Assembly (NCBI RefSeq): GCF_003323745.1
Contig: NZ_QOIL01000006.1
Coordinates: 1-64,000, forward strand
Length of the DNA: 64,000 nt
Direction: 5' to 3'
Origin: Sphaerisporangium album
GTDB taxonomy: Bacteria > Actinomycetota > Actinomycetes > Streptosporangiales > Streptosporangiaceae
Shown here in pieces: positions 1-7,782 of the stretch. How positions within the stretch are numbered: the first letter of the stretch is position 1; every line of letters starts with the position of its first letter. The notes beneath the pieces were generated by a model. That model saw nothing but the letters and a program-made list of their open reading frames with translations, did no database searches and had not been told where the DNA came from. A program made the translations under genes and the position numbers.

Positions 1-292
1 AAGGAATCCATCCCCACCAGACAGCCACCCGCTAAGACGGCCATCCGTGACAGACGGAGGTTCATGCATGATTCATGCACTGGCTTTTAACACACTGTTG
101 AGTTCTCAAGAAACGGACGCGTACACCATCACCCGAACCCGACCAGGATCCGAACTCCGGGGCTTCCATCTCGTATGCCTTCAAGCTATCAAGCCGCTTG
201 ACCGCCAGCAAATCGCGCCGTTACCAGCACTTGACCTGCGACCCAGCAACCCACTAGCATTCAGGCCGCCCCGTCTCCAGGGCAACCCCTCT
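1..292 (-). other. Leader region of a leftward rRNA operon (16S gene lies outside the window)
   Basis: Read on the minus strand, positions 110-91 contain the TTGAGAACTCAACAG element that lies in the precursor leader upstream of 16S rRNA in many actinomycetes. A near-palindrome (TGCATGATTCATGCA, 65-79) follows and may belong to the processing stem. The 16S gene would start left of base 1. Short open frames can be drawn through this segment on both strands, but they are not supported as genes: the motif is a known source of spurious hypothetical proteins. Identification rests on recall of this leader motif and is an inference. Confidence 0.6.
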
Positions 293-321
293 AACTTAGA
301 CCAGCGAGTCCCACTTGGCAA
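293..321 (-). promoter_or_regulatory. Probable rrn promoter (-35 TTGCCA, -10 TAAGTT)
   Basis: On the minus strand TTGCCA (321-316) is followed after exactly 17 bases by TAAGTT (298-293). The spacing and the position about 200 bases upstream of the rRNA leader element fit a housekeeping-sigma rrn promoter. A second, weaker candidate (TTGCTG with TAGCTT 17 bases later) lies further downstream, so tandem promoters are possible. The rest of the gap up to the AI-2E gene shows no gene. Confidence 0.4.
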
Positions 322-584
322 GCGAGACTTGGTAGATCTTTTAGAGGGGATCGACGGCACCTCTGGCCGCACCCACGCGTCATCCACCCGGAGGGGATGT
401 GCGGTGGGAAGTGGCCGGTCGATGCCGACACCAAAAGATTAGCAGGCCCCAGCGGGCGCTCGATCCAATACAGGCAACGATCGGGTAGAGGCTCCGGTCC
501 TGAAGGCGATACAGATGGTCAACTAGGGCAGTACAACGCCCAACAGCGGGACACCCGAAGTTCCCCGAGCGGATCGAGGCACGC

Positions 585-1622
585 GTGAGCGATCGAGCGG
601 TACCCCGGGCGCTGGTCACATTGCTCGTCGCGGCGGCGGCCGTCATCACGCTGGCCGGCATCAAGGCCATCGACGCGATCGCCGGCCCCGTCGTCCTGGC
701 ACTCGTCCTCACGATCGCCGTCTCCCCCATCAGAAGCTGGCTCGCCCGCCGGCGCGCGCCCGCCTGGGTCGTGGTCGCCGTCCCGTTCACGATCGTCATG
801 GTCCTGCTGCTCGGCATGGTGGCGACGCTGATCGCCGCGGTCGCCGAGCTGGCGGTGCTGATTCCCGGCTACACCGAGCAGTTCCGCAAACTGGTGGCCG
901 ACGCGCAGGCGTGGGCTGCGGCGCACGGCGTCGCTCCTCAGGTGAACAAGGCGCTGCAGTCGCTGGACCCGGGGAAGATCCTGGAGTTCGCGCAAGGACT
1001 GCTGTCCGGCGTGCTCGGGGTGGTCTCCAGCGTGTTCCTCATCGTGGTGCTGCTGCTGGCGATGAGCCTGGACGCCCCGATCATCTCGCGCGTCATGGCG
1101 GCGGCCTCGGCGGAACGCCCGGCGCTGACCCGCGCGTTGACGACGTTCGCGAGCAAGACGCGCCGGTACATCCTGGTCTCGACCATCTTCGGGCTGATCT
1201 GCGCCGCTCTGGACGTCGTCGCGCTGTATCTGCTGCGCGTGCCGCTGCCGCTTCTCTGGGGCGTGCTGGCGTTGATCACGAACTACATTCCGAACATCGG
1301 GTTCGTGGTGGGCCTGGTGCCGCCGGCGCTGCTCGCCCTGCTGACGGGAGGCATTCGAGGGCTGGTGCTGGTGGTGGTCGCCTACATGGTGATCAACGTG
1401 GTGGTGCAGTCATTCATCCAGCCGAAGTTCCTGGGCGACGCCGTGGGGCTGACGACGACGGCGACGTTCCTGTCCTTGATCATCTGGGCGACGGTGCTGG
1501 GCCCGCTCGGCGCGTTGCTCGCGATTCCGCTCACTCTGCTGGTGCGCGCGCTGCTCATCGACAGTGATCCGGGGGCGAAGTGGTCGGGCGCGCTCGTGTC
1601 CGGCGAGATCCCCCGGGATTGA
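585..1622 (+). CDS. AI-2E family transporter (TqsA/PerM-type membrane protein)
   Basis: This 345-residue integral membrane protein belongs to the AI-2E/PerM permease superfamily, whose members export small molecules or ions; the substrate here cannot be told. Two hydrophobic helices at the N-terminus, a soluble stretch of about 80 residues rich in short helices, then five or more helices follow the family layout. The signature NYIPNIG sits near residue 232 and is followed by the usual loop QSFIQPKFLGDAVGL. It starts at GTG with GAGG five bases upstream. It is monocistronic, divergent from the rRNA promoter, with the AraC-type gene 22 bases downstream on the same strand, so co-transcription is possible. 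Confidence 0.85.
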   Translation: MSDRAVPRALVTLLVAAAAVITLAGIKAIDAIAGPVVLALVLTIAVSPIRSWLARRRAPAWVVVAVPFTIVMVLLLGMVATLIAAVAELAVLIPGYTEQFRKLVADAQAWAAAHGVAPQVNKALQSLDPGKILEFAQGLLSGVLGVVSSVFLIVVLLLAMSLDAPIISRVMAAASAERPALTRALTTFASKTRRYILVSTIFGLICAALDVVALYLLRVPLPLLWGVLALITNYIPNIGFVVGLVPPALLALLTGGIRGLVLVVVAYMVINVVVQSFIQPKFLGDAVGLTTTATFLSLIIWATVLGPLGALLAIPLTLLVRALLIDSDPGAKWSGALVSGEIPRD

Positions 1623-1644
1623 CCGTCCCTCGTAGGCTGGGCGC

Positions 1645-2316
1645 GTGTACGTGGAGTCGGCGCCCGATCCGGCACTGGAGGGGCGGGTGGCCTGCCTGTG
1701 GGTGCAGGAGGCCCGGTCCCCGCTGGTGCAGCGTGTGGTGCCGGACGGGTGCGTCGACCTGATCTGGGGGCCGGACGGCCCGCACGTCGCGGGTCCCGAC
1801 ACGGGCCCGTTCCTGGCCGAGCTGCGGCCGGGTGAGCGGCTCACCGGCCTGCGGTTCCGTCCCGGAGCGGTGGGCGGCGTCTTCGGGGTGCCGGTGGAGT
1901 GGCTGCGCGACCAGCGGGTGCCGCTGGCGGACCTCCCGGGAGTCGAGGTACGCGGTCCGGCCGATCTGCAGCGCGCGACGGCCGAACTCCTGCGCGCGGC
2001 GCCCGAGCCGGACGCGGCTGCGGGGCCCATCGCCGCGGCCCTGAGGCGGGGGGCGGCCGTCGGCAGCGTGGCCTGGGATCTCGGGCTGAGCGAGCGGCAG
2101 CTGAACCGGCGTTGCGTGCGCGCGTTCGGGTACGGGCCGAAGGTCCTGCAGCGGGTGGTGCGTTTCCAGCGGGCGCTGACGCTGGCGAGGTCGGGGCTGC
2201 GGCTGGCCGACGTCGCGGCCGCGAGCGGGTACGCGGACCAGGCGCACATGGCGAACGATGTCAGGCGCCTGGCCGGAGTGCCGATGGCGCGGCTGATGGA
2301 GGCGGAACCGGCGTAG
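1645..2316 (+). CDS. AraC-family transcriptional regulator with DUF6597-type N-terminal domain
   Basis: The protein has 223 residues. Residues 1-100 match the DUF6597-like sensor found in small AraC regulators (PDGCVDLIWG, then LTGLRFRPGAVGGVFGVP). The C-terminal 90 residues form the two helix-turn-helix units of the AraC/XylS fold: VAWDLGLSERQLNRR followed by ADVAAASGYADQAHM. It probably binds DNA as a local activator; no ligand or target is evident. It starts at GTG right after the AI-2E gene and converges on the next gene with only 12 bases between the stop codons. Confidence 0.85.
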   Translation: MYVESAPDPALEGRVACLWVQEARSPLVQRVVPDGCVDLIWGPDGPHVAGPDTGPFLAELRPGERLTGLRFRPGAVGGVFGVPVEWLRDQRVPLADLPGVEVRGPADLQRATAELLRAAPEPDAAAGPIAAALRRGAAVGSVAWDLGLSERQLNRRCVRAFGYGPKVLQRVVRFQRALTLARSGLRLADVAAASGYADQAHMANDVRRLAGVPMARLMEAEPA

Positions 2317-2328
2317 AGCCCGGGAGCC

Positions 2329-3636
2329 TCAGACCGCGGCCGCCATCGGCTCGGACGGCACCTTGCCGGAGGTCGGGGACTGCGGCGCCTTACGGCGCGA
2401 GCCCCACGGCATGGCGACGACCAGGACCGGCAGCAGGAGCATCGAGCTGAGCGCCCACGGCGCGTGCAGCATCTCCCAGCGCACATGGTCGAACTGGGTC
2501 AGATAGAGATATCCGACCGCCGCCCAGGTGGAGCAGCCGATGATGACGGGCCAGGCGAACCGGGTGGGCCGGGCGACGAGGAACGGCATGAACCACATCA
2601 GGTACTGCGCGCCGAGCCGAGGGGTGACCACCATGAAGGCGAGCAGGAGCGCCGTGGTGAGGTCGATGGGATCGGCGCGGCGCCAGAAGAAGCCGACGAC
2701 GAGCAGCGTGCCATAGATCATGTACTGGCCGATGCGTGCCAGGCCGGCGTCCAGCGCCCAGTGACCGCCGGTGAAGGGGGGCGTCCACCCCCATTCGCCG
2801 ATGATCGGGCGGACGTCGCCGATGGTGTGGATGACCTCGGGGAGCTGGGCGAGGGACGTGCCCGCGCCGATGGGCAGCGTGACGAGGAAGAAGATGGGCG
2901 CCACTCCCGTGGCGAAGAAGGCGTACGCGCGGGTGCGCAGGTCGGGCAGGAAGAACAGCATGCCGGGCACCAGCCAGATCGGCCAGCTCTTGGCGCAGAG
3001 CGCGAGGCCCATGAGCAGGCCGGCGATGATCGCGTTGCGGACGGGCCGGGAGGTTCTGGCGTTCCTGGCGACGATGAAGGCGGCGACGCCGAACACCAGG
3101 GACACCGGCTCGACCTGGCCGTGGACGGACGCGACCAGGATGGCCAGGGGGTTGCACGCGTACTGGAAGGCGCGCAGTTTGGCGTCCTTCCCGCCGGCGA
3201 GCTTGCCGACCAGCGGGATCAGGATGATGTCAGAGACCACGGTGACGAGGCGGCCGGCGATCTCCCAGGGGATGTGCATCCACAGGAGCAGTCCGTAGAT
3301 GTACGGAATCGTCGGCAGGAAGTGCCACCCCCCGTTGCTTTCCAGCACGGGATCCCGGTGGGCGAGGATGGCCTCGCCCGCCGGTTTGAAGCTGTTCACG
3401 AAGTCGACCGGCTGCCAGGTGTCGACCGCCGACAGCGACATGATGAGGACGCGGACGCCGATCCCGACCGCCAGAGCGACGACGAGGGATGGCTTCCAGC
3501 CCTTCCACTGTGCGGCGATCGCCAGCACGACACCTGAGACGAGGACGAACCCCGTGAGCATTGCGTAATCCATGACGTCACTAGCCTGCCGGAAGGCAGA
3601 CCAAACCGACCACTCGGGTACGAAAATTGCCACCAT
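2329..3636 (-). CDS. Polytopic membrane protein, probable GT-C/GT87-type glycosyltransferase
   Basis: This 435-residue protein has about ten predicted transmembrane helices. An early loop carries acidic residues (VDFVNSFKPAGEAILAHRDP), and NPLAILVASVHGQVE near the middle resembles GT-C mannosyl- or arabinosyltransferases and DUF2029/GT87 proteins that use polyprenyl-phosphate sugars at the outer membrane face. The assignment is from overall pattern only. An alternative ATG at 3573 (MDYAMLTG) removes 21 residues that look non-membranous and may be the true start; neither start has a strong ribosome-binding site. The gene follows the chitinase pair on the same strand after 69 bases. Confidence 0.6.
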   Translation of the reverse strand: MVAIFVPEWSVWSAFRQASDVMDYAMLTGFVLVSGVVLAIAAQWKGWKPSLVVALAVGIGVRVLIMSLSAVDTWQPVDFVNSFKPAGEAILAHRDPVLESNGGWHFLPTIPYIYGLLLWMHIPWEIAGRLVTVVSDIILIPLVGKLAGGKDAKLRAFQYACNPLAILVASVHGQVEPVSLVFGVAAFIVARNARTSRPVRNAIIAGLLMGLALCAKSWPIWLVPGMLFFLPDLRTRAYAFFATGVAPIFFLVTLPIGAGTSLAQLPEVIHTIGDVRPIIGEWGWTPPFTGGHWALDAGLARIGQYMIYGTLLVVGFFWRRADPIDLTTALLLAFMVVTPRLGAQYLMWFMPFLVARPTRFAWPVIIGCSTWAAVGYLYLTQFDHVRWEMLHAPWALSSMLLLPVLVVAMPWGSRRKAPQSPTSGKVPSEPMAAAV

Positions 3637-3705
3637 CTATCCAGAATTGCTCACACAAAGAAGTGTTTCCACTCCAGAGGGTGACGATCGAGTGGTCGGT
3701 GTGCG

Positions 3706-5838
3706 TCACGGCAGTGCGTTGAGGTAGCGGCGGTGGTTGGTCGAGAACTCCGAGGCGTTGTACTTGTCCCAGTTGATCGACCATGTCATGAGCCCGCGCA
3801 GCGCCGGGTACACCCCGCGCGGCCGGTAGGGGCCGCAGTTGGCGCCCTTCGCCAGGCAGTCGAACGCCTTCTGGACCTCCGCCACCGAGGTGAAGCCGTT
3901 ACCGGCGTACACCGCGGCCGGCAGGCCGATGGCGACCTGGTCGGGACGCAGGGCGGGGAAGACGTTCGCGGTGTTCCCCGCGACCGGGAAGCCCGCGAGC
4001 AGCATGTCGGTCATGGCGATGTGGAAGTCCGAGGAGCCCATGGTGTGGTACTGGTTGTCCAGCCCGGTGATCGGACCCGAATTGTAGTCCTGCACGTGGA
4101 GCAGTGTCAGATCGTTGCGCATGGCGTAGATCACCGGCAGGTACGCGCCCGCGCGCGGGTCGGCGCCGCTGCTCCCGCCACCATAGAACTGGTAGCCGAG
4201 CTGGACGAAGAACGTCTCCGGCGCCATCGTCAGCACGAACCTGCTGCCGTACTTGGCCTTGAGCGTCCTGAGCGCCGAGATCAGGTTGACGACGACCGGC
4301 GTGGTCGGGTTCTTGAAGTCGGTGTCGCCGGAGTTCAGCGACAGGGAGTGGCCCTCGAAGTCGATGTCGAGCCCGTCCAGGCCGTACTTGTCGATGATCG
4401 CGCCGACCGAGCTGACGAACTTGTCGCGGGCGGCGGTCGTGGTGAGCTGAACCTGGCCGTTCTGGCCGCCGATCGAGATGAGCACCTTCTTCCCGGCCGT
4501 CTGCTTGGCGCGGATGCCGGCGATGAAGTCGGCCTCGCTCTCGACGTTCGGGCACTCGGCGACCGGGCAACGGGTGAACCGGATGTCGCCCGAGGTGACG
4601 GACGTCGGCTCGCCGAAGGCCAGGTCGATGACGTCCCAGGCGTCGGGGACGTCGCTCATCCTGATGTATCCGGACCCGTTGGCGAACGACGCGTGCAGGT
4701 AGCCCACGAGCACCCGCTTCGGCAGGGAGGTCGGCGGCTGGTTGCCCGGCGTCGCGGTGACCTCGGCCGACCGGGCCGACTCGCCGTTCGCGTTGGAGGC
4801 GCTGACCGAGAAGCGGTAGGTCGTCCCGCTCGTCAGGCCCGTAGCGGTGAAGGTGGTCCCGGAGGGCGTGCCCACCTTCGTCCCGTCCTGGTACACGTTG
4901 TACGAAGTCGCCCCAGAGGACGCCGACCAACTCAGCGAGACGCTCGTCGCGCTGGTGCCGGTCACGGCGAGGCCCCCGGGGACGGGCGGCGGGACCGGCG
5001 TGCTCGACGGTGTCGCGGTGACCTCCGCCGACCGGGCGGACTCGCCCGCCGTGTTGGAGGCGCTGACCGAGAAGCGGTAGGTCGTCCCGCTCGCCAGGCC
5101 CGTAGCGGTGAAGGTGGTCCCGGAGGGCGTGCCCACCTTCGTCCCGTCCTGGTACATGTTGTACGAAGTCGCGCCAGAGGACGCCGACCAACTGAGCGAG
5201 ACGCTGGTGGCGGTCTTGCCGGTGACGGTGAGGCCGGCGGGTGTGGCGGGCGGGGTCGGCGGGGTGCCGCCGCCGTCGGGGCCGTCCAGCACGAGGTCGT
5301 CGGCGTTGTAGGCGCCGGTGCCGTACCAGCCGTTGACGTATACGGTCACCGACGTCGTCGCCGAGCCGGTGGTGAAGGACGTGGTCAGCTGGGACCACGC
5401 CGCGCCGGGCGAGCCCCAGGTGCTGACGTCGGTGGTGCCGGTGCCGAGCGCGCCGAGGAAGACGTAGTTGCCCCTGACCCATGCCGACAGGGTGTACGAC
5501 GAGGACGGCTTGACCTTCACCGACTGCGAGCAGCGCGCGTAGTCGGAGCCGGCGGGCGTGGCCTCCAGGGCGGAGGTGCCCCCGTGCACGGGGGTGGTGA
5601 CCGTCCGGGCGGTGGAGGCGCAGGTCCAGCCGTTGAGGCCGCTCTCGAAGCCGGGGTTGGGCAGGATGTTGGCGGCCAGGGCGGCGGTGGCCGGGACCAC
5701 CGCGAGCCCGAGGGCGATCGCCGCCGCCGCGAGGGCCGCCATGAGGCGGGACCGGCGGCGCGTGAAGGGTGAGCCGCCGGCGCGCGGACGGGGGGCGTCC
5801 GCGCGCGAGGGGCCTGAGATGCGTGACAGGAAGGTCAT
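3706..5838 (-). CDS. Secreted GH18 chitinase with CBM and two fibronectin type III domains
   Basis: The product hydrolyses chitin outside the cell. It has 710 residues: a long export signal with RRRSR followed by a hydrophobic run ending ATAALA (about 1-56), a CBM4/9-like binding module starting ILPNPGFESGLNGW (to about 190), two FnIII domains (about 200-375) and a C-terminal GH18 barrel. The catalytic motif LDGLDIDFEG is complete DxxDxDxE, with SIGGQNG upstream. The ATG overlaps the TGA of the upstream chitinase (ATGA), so translation is coupled and the two enzymes are probably made together. The two FnIII modules are almost identical at the DNA level, which indicates a recent internal duplication. 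Confidence 0.92.
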   Translation of the reverse strand: MTFLSRISGPSRADAPRPRAGGSPFTRRRSRLMAALAAAAIALGLAVVPATAALAANILPNPGFESGLNGWTCASTARTVTTPVHGGTSALEATPAGSDYARCSQSVKVKPSSSYTLSAWVRGNYVFLGALGTGTTDVSTWGSPGAAWSQLTTSFTTGSATTSVTVYVNGWYGTGAYNADDLVLDGPDGGGTPPTPPATPAGLTVTGKTATSVSLSWSASSGATSYNMYQDGTKVGTPSGTTFTATGLASGTTYRFSVSASNTAGESARSAEVTATPSSTPVPPPVPGGLAVTGTSATSVSLSWSASSGATSYNVYQDGTKVGTPSGTTFTATGLTSGTTYRFSVSASNANGESARSAEVTATPGNQPPTSLPKRVLVGYLHASFANGSGYIRMSDVPDAWDVIDLAFGEPTSVTSGDIRFTRCPVAECPNVESEADFIAGIRAKQTAGKKVLISIGGQNGQVQLTTTAARDKFVSSVGAIIDKYGLDGLDIDFEGHSLSLNSGDTDFKNPTTPVVVNLISALRTLKAKYGSRFVLTMAPETFFVQLGYQFYGGGSSGADPRAGAYLPVIYAMRNDLTLLHVQDYNSGPITGLDNQYHTMGSSDFHIAMTDMLLAGFPVAGNTANVFPALRPDQVAIGLPAAVYAGNGFTSVAEVQKAFDCLAKGANCGPYRPRGVYPALRGLMTWSINWDKYNASEFSTNHRRYLNALP
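4751..5236 (-). repeat. Near-identical tandem FnIII module repeat inside the chitinase gene
   Basis: The segments 4751-4975 and 5012-5236 are direct repeats offset by 261 bases (87 codons). In the core 4800-4946 versus 5061-5207 I count four differences. The repeat unit equals one FnIII domain plus linker, so it arose by in-frame duplication or is kept alike by gene conversion. Confidence 0.85.
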
Positions 5839-7172
5839 CCGTTGTACCCCGCGAAGATCTTGGAGAATTCGTACGGCGCCTGGGGGATGTTGGTGCACGA
5901 GTACAGCGCCCCGGTGCAGGCGTTGCGGTCCCGCGTCATCTCCCAGAAGGCGAGCTCGCCCAGGTGCTTGGTCTTGGCGAACGCCACGAGCTGGCGGGCG
6001 TCGGCCTGGTCGTAGATCCGGCCGTCGTCGTTCTGGCCGAGCATCGGCGTGACGCCGACCATCCGCCAGACCTGGGCGTCCGACTTGCCGGGGTAGAGGG
6101 TTTTGAGCTGGTTGAACGTGCTCTGCGCCGCCTGGACGGCCGCGTCGCCGTAGTCGACGGAGCGGTAGTAGTCCATCGCCATGACGTTGACGACGTCGAG
6201 GTTCACCCCGGCGTCGCGCGCGGACCTCACGACGTTCAGCCCGTCCGCGGTGAGCCCCTCCGGGAGCACCGGCAGGGTGAGGGAGACCTTGAGGTCGGGG
6301 TGCGCCTGCTGGAGCCGGGCGAGCGCCTGCGACCTGCGGTTGACCGACACGGGGTCGGCGGTGGCCGCGCCCTCGATGTCCAGGTCGATGTACTTCAGCG
6401 CGTACGCCCTGACGACGGCGTCGTACTCGGTGAACAGGGCGTTGACGTCCGGGCACGCCTGGGCGAGCTCGACGCCGCCGGCGCCGCCGAAGGAGATCTT
6501 CACGTCGCCGCCGGCGGCGCGGACGGCGTCGATCTGGTCCTTGGCCCAGGCCTGGCGGGGGTCGTAGGCGTTGAACCACATGGCCTTGCAGGCGGAGGCG
6601 GTGATGAAGGCCAGAGTGAAGTTCTTCAGCCCGGAGGCCGACCTCATCGCGGCGATGCTGGGGGTGGGCCACGCGCCCATGTCGATGTACGGGGCGTGGA
6701 ACAGGGAGCCGGGGCCCGGGGGTGTGGGCGTGGGGGTGACCGGAGGCGTGGGGGTCGGCGAGGGCGTGGGCGCGGGGCCGCCGGCGCAGGAGGCGCCGTT
6801 CAGCGTGCAGGCGGTGGGAGCTCCGGTGCCGTTCGCCACCCAGCCGAAGGTGGCCGAGGCGCCGGGCGCCAGCGTGCCGTTGTACTCCCGGTTCTTGAAG
6901 GTGTAACGGGAGCCCGACCGGGTCATGAGCGCGTCCCAGTAGGTCCCGGCCGTGGTACCCGCGGGCAGGTCGAAGGCGACCGTCCAGCCGCTGAGCGTCG
7001 TGGAGCCGGTGTTGGTGATCGTGAACTGGCCGTTGTACCCGGCGTCCCAGCTCGACGTCTTGGCGAAGACGGCCGTGTCGGCGTAGGCGGGTCCCGGGAC
7101 GGCGATCGCGGCGGCGACGGCGAGGGCCGCCGCGGCCGCGGTGAGGAACCAGGTCGCGGGGCGCGGTCTCAT
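5835..7172 (-). CDS. Secreted GH18 chitinase with N-terminal CBM2
   Basis: This 445-residue exoenzyme carries a signal peptide (hydrophobic run ending GPAYA, about 1-32), a cellulose/chitin-binding CBM2 (starting AVFAKTSSWDAGYNGQFTI, with GWTVAFDLPAG and WGxxxNG-type motifs), a Pro/Thr linker (PTPSPTPTPP) and a GH18 barrel. The catalytic strand reads YIDLDIEG: the last two Asp and the Glu of DxxDxDxE are present, while Lys stands at the first Asp position, as in a known actinobacterial subgroup. The start was set by GGGAGG five bases upstream; an ATG three bases earlier is also possible. It is the first gene of a two-gene operon. SxGG (ISFGGAGG) is present upstream of the acid. Confidence 0.9.
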   Translation of the reverse strand: MRPRPATWFLTAAAAALAVAAAIAVPGPAYADTAVFAKTSSWDAGYNGQFTITNTGSTTLSGWTVAFDLPAGTTAGTYWDALMTRSGSRYTFKNREYNGTLAPGASATFGWVANGTGAPTACTLNGASCAGGPAPTPSPTPTPPVTPTPTPPGPGSLFHAPYIDMGAWPTPSIAAMRSASGLKNFTLAFITASACKAMWFNAYDPRQAWAKDQIDAVRAAGGDVKISFGGAGGVELAQACPDVNALFTEYDAVVRAYALKYIDLDIEGAATADPVSVNRRSQALARLQQAHPDLKVSLTLPVLPEGLTADGLNVVRSARDAGVNLDVVNVMAMDYYRSVDYGDAAVQAAQSTFNQLKTLYPGKSDAQVWRMVGVTPMLGQNDDGRIYDQADARQLVAFAKTKHLGELAFWEMTRDRNACTGALYSCTNIPQAPYEFSKIFAGYNG

Positions 7173-7564
7173 CATGACCTCCCGGAGGTGGGGAGTGAGG
7201 TCAGGGCCCCGCGCCCCGGGGCGGGCCGGGGCACGGGGAGTCTCGGGGGTGTACGGCCCGCACACCCCGTGGGGGGTCGGGCGTGTGCGGGCCGTACGGT
7301 CAGGGGCTCCGGCCGGGCGGCCTGGAGCGTCACCCGGGCCGGCTTCTCGCCGTGCCGGTGCGGCGGACGCGCCGTACAGGCGGCCGGAGGTCCTGGAAGC
7401 CGCGGCCGGGGGCGCCGGCGGACGCGCGCAGGGGCGGGCGCGTCGGAAGGGGTTGGCGATGAGGACGGGGGCGGGGCGGCTCACGTCTTCAGGGTTCGCG
7501 CAGCTCAGCCGAGGAAGCCGGGGGGTGGAGGGCGGGGCACGGACGCCTCCGTTGGTCACTTCTT

Positions 7565-7581
7565 TTAGGAAAGTTTCCTAA
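7565..7581. promoter_or_regulatory. 17 bp palindrome, probable operator (TTAGGAAAGTTTCCTAA)
   Basis: The two 8-base arms TTAGGAAA and TTTCCTAA are perfect inverted repeats around a single central G. The AT-rich site stands out in a surrounding of about 70% GC. Its form recalls operators I associate with ROK-type regulators of sugar and polysaccharide genes in actinomycetes; this is from memory and unverified. It lies 393 bases upstream of the chitinase start and 202 upstream of the serine hydrolase start. Confidence 0.6.
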
Positions 7582-7675
7582 GAGTTGTCGCGATCGTAGC
7601 CCCGTGGCAGCGTGCCCACAAGACCCAAACACCATGGTTTGCGGGCAGCCAGATGGGACCTGACAAGCCTTCGCG

Positions 7676-7691
7676 ACTGGTCTAGCCGCCC
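7676..7691 (+). promoter_or_regulatory. DasR dre-like half site (ACTGGTCTAG)
   Basis: The first ten bases equal the left part of the DasR consensus ACTGGTCTAGACCAGT, the N-acetylglucosamine-responsive GntR operator that controls chitinase genes in streptomycetes; the right part (CCGCCC) does not match. Proximity to a chitinase operon makes it notable, but a half site alone is weak evidence. Confidence 0.25.
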
Positions 7692-7782
7692 GCCTGGAGA
7701 GGTACGGCACGCCCCGCGTCCACGGTCGTCGCGCACATATTTCATGCGGCTTTCAATCGGCGCGGTGAGAGGCGACCTTCCC

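Larger units (their letters stand above)
7173..7782. promoter_or_regulatory. 610 bp control region between the chitinase operon and the serine hydrolase gene
   Basis: No convincing gene lies here. It is the divergent intergenic space of two transcription units and contains a 17 bp palindrome and a DasR-like half site (separate entries). The part next to the chitinase gene (7180-7560) is very GC-rich and open in several frames, but has no ribosome-binding site or family resemblance. A long untranslated leader for the chitinase mRNA is likely if its promoter lies at the palindrome. Confidence 0.5.

Noticed and set aside
47-442. Open frame of 131 codons at the left end
   Set aside because: It runs through the rRNA leader element; such frames are common annotation artefacts.
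3733-5772. 679-codon plus-strand frame opposite the chitinase
   Set aside because: Composition of a GC-rich shadow; no start signal and no domain.
5839-6672. In-frame extension upstream of the second chitinase gene
   Set aside because: It overlaps the real CBM2 chitinase gene in another frame and is Arg-rich shadow sequence; a signal peptide begins at 5838.
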